Virus record (IMG/VR): IMGVR_UViG_3300005618_000022
Span: 1-52,121 of that record
Length of the DNA stretch: 52,121 nt
From: a virus
Direction: 5' to 3' (one strand)
This document shows positions 7,305 through 14,621 of this stretch, in pieces. The notes beneath the pieces are model-generated. The model was not told the DNA's origin. It saw only the letters and a list, made by a program, of their open reading frames with translations, and did not search any database. Position 1 is the first letter of the stretch. Every line of letters starts with the position of its first letter. The translations under genes and the position numbers were made by a program.

Positions 7305-7686
7305 AGTACGCAGAGTAAAGATCGGCCCCAACGTCAAAGTCAGCGAGGACGGTGCTGATCTGCAAGTTGGTGAGCAGCCTCTCAGCCAAGCGCTGGTGAT
7401 CGGCTACGTTTGCGATACACACGTTCCGTTCAACAACACGGGTCGTGGTATCAAAACAAGTGCGCGCATTGCAGCCGCGTTCAGGGGCAAAGGACCAGGC
7501 GACATCGTAGAGCTCGACGAGGCCGACTGGACGCTGCTCAGGGATGCGCTCCTCGAGGGACCGTCGGAAGGATTCTTCATGACGTTGGAAGACCCGACCA
7601 CGAAAGAGCCAGTGACACTGCCTGGGCGTCTGTTCTTGCCGTGCATCGAGGCCGTCGAAACAGCGGAGCTAGCAGAAGTACAATGA
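7297..7686 (+). CDS. Unknown protein, possible virion/replication accessory
   Basis: The start at 7297 has GGAG 9 bases upstream and overlaps the previous gene by 8 bases. The 129 residues include SQALVIGYVCDTHVP, a beta-rich N-terminus, and an LDEADWTLLRDALLEGP helix that resembles short phage proteins of unknown role. The start at 7282 is less likely because the SD would then be inside the gene. Confidence 0.65.
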   Translation: MRKVRRVKIGPNVKVSEDGADLQVGEQPLSQALVIGYVCDTHVPFNNTGRGIKTSARIAAAFRGKGPGDIVELDEADWTLLRDALLEGPSEGFFMTLEDPTTKEPVTLPGRLFLPCIEAVETAELAEVQ

Positions 7687-8216
7687 TGCTCGTCGCTCTT
7701 TGGTTGGTAGCGTTTTACGTGGCAACACGTAAGCGCTACACCATTTGGCGTAGCGATGCGAAAAAGTACCTGACTCGCTTGTACATTGTGGGGCAGTGGT
7801 TCAGGGATCTGTTCCACTGCCGCCCGTACATCCACGTGTTTCATTCAAGCGATGACGCCGAGTTTCACAACCACCGTTGGAAGTGGAGCTATGGCCTCAT
7901 CCTGTGGCGCGGATACAGCGAACAGCGAGTAGAAAACAATTGCGGATACGCTGTGCGTACCGGTCTGCCTTGTGAAGATCATCTGTGCAAGGCCAATCGC
8001 AAGATCATCGAACGCCGGTTCCGCATGTTCTCGATCAACAAGCTGGATAGCAATTGCTTCCACCGTGTCGATCTTTATGACGAGAAGCCGTGTGTGACGC
8101 TCTTTCTCGCCGGCCCGTTTGCAAGCGAAGATTGGGGATTTCTCAAAGATGACGGAACAATTGAGTATGCCAGGGATCGCTTTGCCGGAAGACGAGACGA
8201 CCTGTCCGACGACTGA
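7683..8216 (+). CDS. Membrane-anchored cupin-like protein
   Basis: A protein of 177 residues. An N-terminal hydrophobic helix (MMLVALWLVAFYVA) is followed by YLTRLYIVGQWF, then HVFHSSDDAEFHNHRWKWSYGLILWRGYSEQRV and FHRVDL ... VTLFLAGP. The HxHxW cluster plus a distant His is the cupin metal-site pattern, known in phage proteins of unknown activity that read HDHPW. The start overlaps the previous stop (ATGATG). The membrane helix is not usual for these. Activity unknown. Confidence 0.65.
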   Translation: MMLVALWLVAFYVATRKRYTIWRSDAKKYLTRLYIVGQWFRDLFHCRPYIHVFHSSDDAEFHNHRWKWSYGLILWRGYSEQRVENNCGYAVRTGLPCEDHLCKANRKIIERRFRMFSINKLDSNCFHRVDLYDEKPCVTLFLAGPFASEDWGFLKDDGTIEYARDRFAGRRDDLSDD

Positions 8217-8592
8217 GCATTGCTGCCACGCGCGTGGTTGCGAGGTAGCTGTTCCGCCAGAAAAACTGATGTGCTTCAACCATTGGCGCATGGTTCCACG
8301 TCAGATACAGCAAGCTGTCTGGGCCAACTACAGGCTCGGGCAATGCAACGACAAGCGCCCATCTCTAGCCTGGCTACAAGCAGCCGATGCAGCGATCGGT
8401 TATGTGGCCAGGCTCGAGCGTAAGCCAAATACTCGTGTTGAGGTTGCGGCTTTGGAGGCTTATGACAATGGACAGATTAGCAGACCGTCGGCTGTTCGAT
8501 TACCTGATCTCATCTCTCGACGAGTTGAAGTGCGCCGCAGGTACAGCCGCGAAGAAAGCGTGGCTGGAGAGGATGAAGAGGGCTCTGGATGA
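8149..8592 (+). CDS. Phage zinc-finger-like protein of unknown function
   Basis: From ATG 8149 (147 aa). Residues ~20-75 contain CPTTEHCCHARGC ... KLMCFNHWRMVPRQIQQAVWANYRLGQ and a DKRPS segment, a pattern seen in phage proteins where Cys and His probably bind zinc. The last 44 codons overlap a second gene in another frame (8462-8620) that has a stronger ribosome site, so the true C-terminus might be less constrained. ATG 8167 is an alternative start. Confidence 0.6.
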   Translation: MTEQLSMPGIALPEDETTCPTTEHCCHARGCEVAVPPEKLMCFNHWRMVPRQIQQAVWANYRLGQCNDKRPSLAWLQAADAAIGYVARLERKPNTRVEVAALEAYDNGQISRPSAVRLPDLISRRVEVRRRYSREESVAGEDEEGSG

Positions 8593-8620
8593 TTGGTTTC
8601 AACAAACAGGTGGCCAGTGA
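8462..8620 (+). CDS. Small helical protein overlapping the previous gene
   Basis: A 52-residue product with GGAGG 4 to 8 bases before ATG 8462, the best ribosome site in this stretch. It lies mostly inside the upstream gene in another frame. It reads as a helical peptide (RLFDYLISSLDELK ... WLERMKRALDDWFQQ). The stop overlaps the next GTG (GTGA), typical of this operon, which supports it. Confidence 0.6.
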   Translation: MTMDRLADRRLFDYLISSLDELKCAAGTAAKKAWLERMKRALDDWFQQTGGQ

Positions 8621-8784
8621 TTTCTAGGTGCTTGGTCTGCCTGCATGAGCAGAGGTACAATCCCTACGAAGATTACAAATGCTCCGTATGCGGGCAAATG
8701 TACATGTACGATGAGGGCCACCAAATCAGTCTCACGCCAGAGCAGGTAGAGCTGTTGAGGAAGAACTATGAGCTACGACGATGA
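8617..8784 (+). CDS. Small zinc-ribbon protein
   Basis: The 55-residue protein begins at GTG 8617 in a GTGA overlap. Two CxxC pairs (CLVC and CSVC) about 20 residues apart make a zinc ribbon, followed by a C-terminal helix. It overlaps the start of the VRR-NUC gene by 17 bases. Confidence 0.6.
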   Translation: MISRCLVCLHEQRYNPYEDYKCSVCGQMYMYDEGHQISLTPEQVELLRKNYELRR

Positions 8785-9163
8785 TAACGATGAGGGACTT
8801 AACGAATCCGAGTTGGAATTTCAAGCAAGAGCTCGTCTCCACCTTGGAAAAAGAGCTGACTGTGTTTTTTGGAGGAACGCAGTCGGAGTTGCTAAAACGC
8901 ACGGGGGTCATGCAGTTCGTTACGGTTTATGCCGAGGTAGTAGCGATCTGGTTGGATTCGTACGCCCGTCTGGCCGACTCACTGTTATTGAGCTCAAGCT
9001 TCCTGGAGGCAGGCTATCCGACGACCAGCGACGCTTTCTCCAACTTGTTAACATTGGCGGAGGTTACGGACGAGTCTGCACTACTCTCGCAGAATGCGAT
9101 GCTGCTGTTGATGCAGCGATTGCTGGACAGCGTGGGATCAACGATTGGAAAGGAAAACGATGA
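8768..9163 (+). CDS. VRR-NUC domain nuclease
   Basis: The protein has 131 residues. The PD-(D/E)XK core of the VRR-NUC family is visible: GSSDLVGF (Asp of motif II), LTVIELKLPGGRLSDDQRRFLQLV (E-x-K, then the Q helix) and GGYGRVC. Stand-alone VRR-NUC proteins in phages are thought to cut branched or flapped DNA, such as Holliday junctions. It sits beside the replication genes. Confidence 0.85.
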   Translation: MSYDDDNDEGLNESELEFQARARLHLGKRADCVFWRNAVGVAKTHGGHAVRYGLCRGSSDLVGFVRPSGRLTVIELKLPGGRLSDDQRRFLQLVNIGGGYGRVCTTLAECDAAVDAAIAGQRGINDWKGKR

Positions 9164-9393
9164 TGGAAGCTGTTAATCATCCCGCGCACTACGGCGGCGA
9201 AGACAATCCGTACGAAGTAATCAAGGTGCTGGAGGCTTGGGGCCTCGAGAAAGACGCTTACCTTTTTAACGTGGTGAAGTACATCGCTCGTCACGACAAG
9301 AAATGCGCGCCACTCGAAGATCTGGAGAAAGCTGCATGGTACCTGAACCGCAAGATCGTACAAATGAAGAACGGACAGTTACCGTCAATTTGA
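9160..9393 (+). CDS. DUF3310 protein
   Basis: The sequence VNHPAHYGG ... YEVIKVLEAWG ... NVVKYIARHDKK ... LEDLEKAAWYLNRKI is the DUF3310 signature, a short helical phage protein (77 aa here) often near nucleotide genes and sometimes labelled as nucleotide kinase without firm proof. GGAAAGG lies before ATG 9160. Function unknown. Confidence 0.88.
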   Translation: MMEAVNHPAHYGGEDNPYEVIKVLEAWGLEKDAYLFNVVKYIARHDKKCAPLEDLEKAAWYLNRKIVQMKNGQLPSI

Positions 9394-9575
9394 TGGGTTT
9401 CTACTGCGCCGAGTGCGGTAGTCTCGTCGTCAAAGGGCACGTGTCTGGGCCATGCGTGCTAGAATGCGACCGGTGTCACATGCAGTACAGGAGCGAAGGT
9501 GGTGCTGGTACCAAGTCTGTCATGATCGGGCGAGCTCCTCTTTACGCTTGTGAGCAGCTCTACTTCCGCCGATGA
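9393..9575 (+). CDS. Small zinc-ribbon protein
   Basis: A 60-residue protein with CAECG and CDRCH pairs that should bind one zinc. Its ATG overlaps the previous TGA and its stop overlaps the polymerase ATG, so it is tightly coupled to the DNA polymerase gene. Confidence 0.65.
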   Translation: MGFYCAECGSLVVKGHVSGPCVLECDRCHMQYRSEGGAGTKSVMIGRAPLYACEQLYFRR

Positions 9576-11917
9576 TTGTCATCAACGCGCTGTCGCGCGG
9601 AGACAAGATCGAATTCATCCAACCAGGCGGGTCGTCTATCTGGGTGCCTTGCACTTACGACTTCTTCATCCCAGGCAGCGACCCGCATCCGGTAGCCAAC
9701 TGCCGCAAAGAGAACGGCTGGTACCGAGTAAGCTGTGGAAGCTGGACCGAGCGCAGCGATCAAATACGCTACTGGCACAAGCTGGGAGTGCAGACGTTCG
9801 AAGGCGACGTTTCGCCCATCCGTCGTTATTTCGTCGATCACCCAGACACCCAAATCGGCAAGCCTTATGCGTGCTATCTCGACATTGAGGCTGACTCCAG
9901 AGCTAATTTCTTCCATCTCACCGCTGGCCACGCGCGCGTGCTTTGCTGGACCACGCAAGGCAAAGAGACTGGAAAGATCGTCCACCGCTGCCTGCAGTCA
10001 GACAGCGACGCCGACGAGCGTCGACTACTCGCTGCATTTTGGGAAACGTTCGCGCATTATGATCAGGTTCTCGCCTGGAACGGTGGCCAAATAGACAGCG
10101 ATATCCTGAAGACTGAGCACGCGAAGCACGGATTCGATTTCTATGTCATCGTGCGACGTTCGGCCCGTCTAGGCGTGCTACCCAAATGGTGGCGACGCAA
10201 GCTCTACCTCGATCACCTTGCGTGCTTCAAGCGCAACAACATGAACTCGGGCGATGCCTCAGAGAAGGTGTCTTTCTCCCTCGAGAACATCGGTATGGCT
10301 AAGGTCGGGCGAGGCAAGTCGCATTTCGACAGCTCGCGCACGTGGGAAGCCTGGTATGCCGGAGGCAAGAGCAGGCAAGATCTCAGCGATTACAACGTGG
10401 CTGACGTTGTGCTTGAGAGCGACATAGAGAAGGCGACCGACTACCTGTCTGTGTTTCAGTCTCTGTGCGAGGCGACCTGGGTTTTCCCTGATACGCCAGG
10501 GTTGCAGCCAATGCGCCAAGTAGACGGGCTCATGATGAGCTACGGCAACAGGCGAGGCGTTCACTTCAAGACCAAAGATCATGAAGCCGTCAACCCAGAT
10601 CAGTCTTTCGCTGGTGCTTACTGCGAGGGACCGAACCACGTGGACGAGTTGCGCTCTGAAGACGGGCTTGTGCACAACGTGCATGTGGCCGACTTTAAGT
10701 CACTGTATCCGTCGATCATGATCTCGCTGAACATCTCGCCAGAGCTGATTGGTTTGCCTGGCTCCACGTGTCCTGTGGACGAGGCATCGATGCAGAAGTA
10801 CGGCGTAACGAAGCCGATCACTTTCGGCACCGATGACGAAGGCGTGCTGCCCGAATGCGTGAAAGACATGCTCGCGTTGCGCGAAGAGTGGAAACAGCGC
10901 AGCAAAAAATTTCCCAAGGGATCGCCTGAGGAGCAGGAAGCGTCACGCAAATCAATGGCCTACAAGATGGCTGGGAACGCTTTCATGGGTGTTGCGTGTT
11001 CGCCTTACTCGCGTTATTCCAGCGTAGAGATCGGGCTGGCTATCACGCGCACAGGTGTTTCGCTGATCCACGCAGCTCGAGATGCATGCAGAGCTCGAGG
11101 ATGGCGCGTCATTTACATCGACACAGACTCGCTGTTTGTGGTGGGGCCCACAGTCGAGCAGTTCAAGGAGTTCACCTCGTGGTGCAATGCAGAGTTGTTT
11201 CCGAAGCTGGCGAAAGAATGGGGCTGCCGTGACAACATCTTCTATCTCGACTACGAAAAAGCGTTCGAAGGGATCGCGTTCACCTACGACGTCAAAAAGC
11301 GAAAGTACAATAGGAAGAAGTACGCATATCGCCTGGCTCACAAGGGTTTTACGCCGCCTAAGCCAGGAAAAGAGGTTGACGTTGTTGGTATTGAGTCTAA
11401 AAGAGGAGACTCGTGCGGACTTGCTAGAGAGTTACAAAAAGCAGTCATAGACAAGTTGCTTGGCTCAAAGCCTACAACAGCTGACGAGCTTGTTGCGCTG
11501 ATCGAGAAGTTCCGTTTACGCGTGTTCCACGAGGATCATCCCGTCGAAGCTGTCATGATCAGCAAGGCGATCAAAAAAGAGCTGGCCGATTTCGGAGACA
11601 AGAGCCTGCCCCACGTGAAAGCTGCGCGTCTACTGCAAAACAAGGGGCGAGAGGTTCGCGAGGGAACCAAAGTGCAGTTCGTTGTCGTTAACGGCGAGAA
11701 GAGCAAGAAGTACAACAAAGAAGGTGGCCAGCAGGTCATTCTCGCTGAGGACTACAAGGGCGATTTCGATCGTGTCTGGTTTTGGACCGTAGGGGTCTAC
11801 CCGGGAACGTATCGTATTGTCAAAGCAGCGTTCCCTCATGACGTGCGCTTTGACCGGTTCGCCCGTTACACGAAGTACAACCGGCTCGAGACGGCTGGTC
11901 AGTTGACACTATTCTAG
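9572..11917 (+). CDS. Family B DNA polymerase with 3'-5' exonuclease
   Basis: This polymerase is 781 residues long. Exonuclease motifs are intact: ExoI YLDIEAD (Asp104, Glu106), ExoII AWNGGQID (Asn170, Asp175) and ExoIII YNVAD (Tyr274, Asp278). The polymerase motifs follow: A DFKSLYPSI (Asp374), B YKMAGNAFMG, and C YIDTDSL (Asp517, Asp519). It is shorter than cellular PolB and has no obvious TPR1/TPR2 protein-priming insert, so it is more like RB69- or archaeal-type phage enzymes. It is the likely replicase. Z-DNA phages so far studied mainly use PolA-type DpoZ or a Prim-Pol, so a PolB beside PurZ is notable. The start overlaps the previous stop. Confidence 0.95.
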   Translation: MIVINALSRGDKIEFIQPGGSSIWVPCTYDFFIPGSDPHPVANCRKENGWYRVSCGSWTERSDQIRYWHKLGVQTFEGDVSPIRRYFVDHPDTQIGKPYACYLDIEADSRANFFHLTAGHARVLCWTTQGKETGKIVHRCLQSDSDADERRLLAAFWETFAHYDQVLAWNGGQIDSDILKTEHAKHGFDFYVIVRRSARLGVLPKWWRRKLYLDHLACFKRNNMNSGDASEKVSFSLENIGMAKVGRGKSHFDSSRTWEAWYAGGKSRQDLSDYNVADVVLESDIEKATDYLSVFQSLCEATWVFPDTPGLQPMRQVDGLMMSYGNRRGVHFKTKDHEAVNPDQSFAGAYCEGPNHVDELRSEDGLVHNVHVADFKSLYPSIMISLNISPELIGLPGSTCPVDEASMQKYGVTKPITFGTDDEGVLPECVKDMLALREEWKQRSKKFPKGSPEEQEASRKSMAYKMAGNAFMGVACSPYSRYSSVEIGLAITRTGVSLIHAARDACRARGWRVIYIDTDSLFVVGPTVEQFKEFTSWCNAELFPKLAKEWGCRDNIFYLDYEKAFEGIAFTYDVKKRKYNRKKYAYRLAHKGFTPPKPGKEVDVVGIESKRGDSCGLARELQKAVIDKLLGSKPTTADELVALIEKFRLRVFHEDHPVEAVMISKAIKKELADFGDKSLPHVKAARLLQNKGREVREGTKVQFVVVNGEKSKKYNKEGGQQVILAEDYKGDFDRVWFWTVGVYPGTYRIVKAAFPHDVRFDRFARYTKYNRLETAGQLTLF

Positions 11918-11949
11918 CGCGTCCCTAAACTGTTCAACGGAGGCTCGCG

Positions 11950-12438
11950 ATGACCATCAGACAAATGCTCAAGCAATTCTGCGCTGCTTTCGGGATCAAA
12001 AACCCAGAGTTCCCGATGGTTCCCAACGAGGAAGCGGTGCACAAGGCCGTGCGTCTCATCGCGGAGGAGTTCTGCGAGTTTCTCGAGGCCGTGTACGGCA
12101 AGCAACCTTGGATCGATGAGATTAAAGACATTCTGGCCGACTGCATTGGCTACGACCAGCCAGCCGTCGATCTTGTCGAGGCTGCCGATGCGCTGGGCGA
12201 TACAGCGTATGTCGTAGAGTCAGCATTTCAGGCTTTCGGCATCAACTCCGAGCCTGTGCTGGACGAAATTCATCGTACCAACATGAACAAGCGCGGTGGC
12301 GCCAAACGCGAAGACGGCAAGCAGCTCAAGCCCGAAGGCTGGCAACCTCCGCAAATTGCGCAGATTCTGCATGACCAAGTAGCCAGCTGCAGCCAGCCTT
12401 TCGAAGTAACTCACACCTGGGGAGGCTCGGACATCTAA
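11950..12438 (+). CDS. mazZ: MazG-like nucleotide pyrophosphohydrolase, MazZ-type
   Basis: The 162-residue protein has the all-alpha NTP pyrophosphatase signature: EExxE at 39-43 (IAEEFCEF) and ExxD at 77-80 (EAADALGD) for magnesium. The C-terminal VLDEIHRTNMNKRGG with KREDGKQLKPEGWQPP is usual in phage MazG-like enzymes. In Z-DNA phages the relative MazZ turns dGTP into dGMP, the substrate of PurZ. GGAGG lies 8 bases before the ATG. The MazZ assignment rests on the shared operon with purZ and the HD enzyme; MazG motifs alone would not prove it. Confidence 0.82.
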   Translation: MTIRQMLKQFCAAFGIKNPEFPMVPNEEAVHKAVRLIAEEFCEFLEAVYGKQPWIDEIKDILADCIGYDQPAVDLVEAADALGDTAYVVESAFQAFGINSEPVLDEIHRTNMNKRGGAKREDGKQLKPEGWQPPQIAQILHDQVASCSQPFEVTHTWGGSDI

Positions 12439-13061
12439 TGCTAACTGACATCCTCGTGCTCAAGCCTGGACAACAGCCGGCCGCGGTATCGTACGCCTTC
12501 GAGAAGTGCAAGCCGATCTTCAACGAGCTTCCCGGGATCAGCTGCTGCATCGCTGGCGGTGCTATCCGTGATCTCTGCTTGACCGGCGAGTGCCACACCG
12601 ATTGGGACCTCTTCTTCTCCAACGCGGGTCAGTGGCTGGAAGCCAAACCGCTCGTGCTCGGCATCACAAAACCAGGCGTGACGGATGCGGTCAACACAGG
12701 CACGTCGAAGATCGTGCTCGAAAACAATTTCGTCTGCAAAGTCGATACGCATCTCGGGCAGATCGATCTGTGCAAGCGCACCTTCGCAACGGTAGAGGCG
12801 ACGGTCGACAGCTTCGACTTCACCATCGCTGCTGCTGCCTTCAACCGCAAGGGCGATTTTTTCTATCACAAGCGGTTCTTCGAGGACCTGGCCCACCGCA
12901 AGCTCGTCTGCCACACAGTCAGTCATCCCATGTCGACGCTGCGTCGTTTGCAGAAGTACACACAGAAGGGCTTCACCATCTGTGCTGGTGGTCTGCTCAC
13001 GATCGCTCGCGAGATTCAGAAGGCTGACCTGTCCGAGCAACAGGTGTTCTATGTCGACTAA
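12438..13061 (+). CDS. Nucleotidyltransferase, poly(A)/CCA-adding head-like
   Basis: A protein of 207 residues. CCIAGGAIRDLCLTGECHTDWDLFF matches the GG-x(n)-D-x-D nucleotidyltransferase core used by CCA-adding enzymes and poly(A) polymerases. VDTHLGQIDLCKRTF gives the third carboxylate and DFTIAAAAFN follows, as in that family. The tail domains that grip tRNA are missing, so the substrate is uncertain. The window's only tRNA lacks an encoded CCA, which makes a link tempting. The start overlaps the MazZ-like stop (TAATG). Confidence 0.75.
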   Translation: MLTDILVLKPGQQPAAVSYAFEKCKPIFNELPGISCCIAGGAIRDLCLTGECHTDWDLFFSNAGQWLEAKPLVLGITKPGVTDAVNTGTSKIVLENNFVCKVDTHLGQIDLCKRTFATVEATVDSFDFTIAAAAFNRKGDFFYHKRFFEDLAHRKLVCHTVSHPMSTLRRLQKYTQKGFTICAGGLLTIAREIQKADLSEQQVFYVD

Positions 13062-13236
13062 GCCCAAAGCGCTGGTCGACTTTCTCGAGATCGTGCGAGA
13101 AGCAGCCTACGGTGAGACGTGCGCTAGCTGTGCTGGGTGCAAGACACCCGATCTCAACTTCCGCGACGAGCTCTCGCGCAAAGAGTACAGCATCTCGCGT
13201 CTCTGTCAAAAGTGCCAGGACGAGGTCTTCGAGTGA
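13051..13236 (+). CDS. Small phage zinc-finger protein
   Basis: The 61-residue protein has CASCAGCK and, after FRDELSRKEYSIS, RLCQKCQDEVFE. The FRDELSRKEY ... CQKCQD layout is a widespread small phage family of unknown role with zinc-binding cysteines. It overlaps the preceding gene by 11 bases. Confidence 0.7.
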   Translation: MSTKPKALVDFLEIVREAAYGETCASCAGCKTPDLNFRDELSRKEYSISRLCQKCQDEVFE

Positions 13237-13802
13237 CAGAAGATGTCGTGGCTCTCTACGTCGAGCCACGGGGCCCGTACCCTAAGCTGGTGAGAGAGTG
13301 GTACGACGAGAAGCGCGACGCTCGCACGTACCAAGGCGGCAAGCCTGTTGTTGCGCATCCGCCGTGCGGCCCATGGTCGCGACTGAAGCACCTCCACAAG
13401 AAGCCAGAGGAAGCAGAGCTGGGCTTGCTGGCCGTGGAGCAGGTGAGGAAAAACGGTGGCGTGCTCGAGCAGCCGGCTAATTCCAAGCTCTGGGATGCAG
13501 CCGGCTTGCCTCGTCCTGGAGAACACGATGCGTATGGTTTCTCTATCGTCGTCGATCAATGCGCGTGGGGACACGTCGCAAGAAAAACCACGTGGCTCTA
13601 CTTTGTCCGAGTGGATAAAAACCTCGTGGATCGCACGTGCCGTTTTGGCGGAACTCCAACACACTGGTGCTCAGGCTCGCGCACTGCGCCCAGAGGCCCT
13701 GTACCACCTGGCATCAAGGTCTGTAGCAAGGCTCAACGAAACAGAACGCCTCTCGCATTTGCTGAGTGGCTGATTGAAATGGCGAGGGACGCAAAACGAT
13801 GA
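13233..13802 (+). CDS. Putative C5-methyltransferase-like protein (PPC motif)
   Basis: The start is GTG 13233, overlapping the previous stop (GTGA); the product has 189 residues. HPPCGPWSRL looks like the PPC catalytic-loop motif of cytosine C5 methyltransferases, and GGVLEQPANSKLW looks like the ENV-type region, but no clear SAM-binding FxGxG is visible. A related group in phages is annotated only as hypothetical. It may be a reduced or inactive methyltransferase, or another Cys-dependent enzyme. Confidence 0.5.
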   Translation: MTEDVVALYVEPRGPYPKLVREWYDEKRDARTYQGGKPVVAHPPCGPWSRLKHLHKKPEEAELGLLAVEQVRKNGGVLEQPANSKLWDAAGLPRPGEHDAYGFSIVVDQCAWGHVARKTTWLYFVRVDKNLVDRTCRFGGTPTHWCSGSRTAPRGPVPPGIKVCSKAQRNRTPLAFAEWLIEMARDAKR

Positions 13803-14023
13803 ACGACTCCGATTTCCTCATTCATTACTGGGAAGAAGATTGGCGTCATGAGAACGATAATCGCATCCGCACCAAAGAGGTGTGCGTGTGCGGAGCGTGG
13901 CGCTACACGTGCCTTGCCCTAGCCGATGATGGCTACCAGTCTTGGGGATTCCCAGGTGTGTTGTACATCGGCGAGACACACTATCCAGTCGAGAACCTGT
14001 TGGACCTGGCCCGTGAAAACTAA
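13799..14023 (+). CDS. Small protein, unknown function
   Basis: A 74-residue acidic product starting at an ATGA overlap. It includes a VCVCGAW pair and Trp-rich N-terminus (FLIHYWEEDWRHEND). No family recognised. Confidence 0.6.
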   Translation: MNDSDFLIHYWEEDWRHENDNRIRTKEVCVCGAWRYTCLALADDGYQSWGFPGVLYIGETHYPVENLLDLAREN

Positions 14024-14138
14024 GAACGTCGTCCGTCTCTACAAAGTCGCAGCGATGCCCGTACTGTTGCTCGCTGTCGGCCACATGCTCTACATCGAGT
14101 TCTCGTCGTGGTTGAAGGGGCGACCCTACGATCGATGA
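14013..14138 (+). CDS. Tiny one-helix membrane protein (41 aa)
   Basis: GTG 14013 lies inside the end of the previous gene and the TGA overlaps the next ATG. A single membrane helix (AAMPVLLLAVGHMLYIEF) has a basic N-terminal side and a basic C-terminal tail. Confidence 0.55.
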   Translation: MKTKNVVRLYKVAAMPVLLLAVGHMLYIEFSSWLKGRPYDR

Positions 14139-14326
14139 ACTGGCCTGGTCCCCTCCCTCGCGATCGTGCACAAACCATCGTCGAGAACAGCATGATGTAC
14201 AAAGTCACTCCCTACGAGAAGCGGACCGAGGTGCGGGAATTCCTCGTGCAGCGCGTGACGCTCGACCTCGAAGTGCAAGAAGCAGAACGAGCGCTTGGTG
14301 CGCTGCTACAAACGGAGTACCTGTAA
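14135..14326 (+). CDS. Small helical protein, unknown function
   Basis: A 63-residue protein with a charged helix (REFLVQRVTLDLEVQEAERALGALLQ). ATGA overlaps at both ends keep it within the operon that leads into purZ. No family recognised. Confidence 0.6.
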   Translation: MNWPGPLPRDRAQTIVENSMMYKVTPYEKRTEVREFLVQRVTLDLEVQEAERALGALLQTEYL

Positions 14327-14619
14327 TGGCAGAGATCTACGGGCCGGATGGCAAAACGCTCATCGGCTACACAATGGATTTGGAAGAGCCGGCTCAGGTC
14401 AGCCCCAAGAACATGGGCGAGCTCATCCCGATCCGCAAGCCGGTGGACGAGGCGATGGAAGAAGTGCGCCAGGCGCGCGAAGTGTTGACAGAAGTGCAAA
14501 AGCGCTTTAACTGTGACGAAGTGATCTACAACGACTCGAAACGTGAGCTCGCAGAGGCGAAAAACGCCATGCGCGCGGCCGTGTACGAGCTCGAACGATC
14601 GCTCTACGCGGAGGATTGA
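14326..14619 (+). CDS. Small coiled-coil protein before purZ
   Basis: The 97-residue protein has a short beta N-terminus (MAEIYGPDGKTLIGYTMD) and a long charged helix in the second half (VDEAMEEVRQAREVLTE ...). It ends 2 bases before the purZ start, and its 3' end carries the purZ ribosome site. Confidence 0.65.
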   Translation: MAEIYGPDGKTLIGYTMDLEEPAQVSPKNMGELIPIRKPVDEAMEEVRQAREVLTEVQKRFNCDEVIYNDSKRELAEAKNAMRAAVYELERSLYAED

Positions 14620-14621
14620 TC

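Noticed and set aside
12438-13061. Complete CCA-adding enzyme
   Set aside because: Only the nucleotidyltransferase head is present; body and tail domains are missing, so the specific name was not used.
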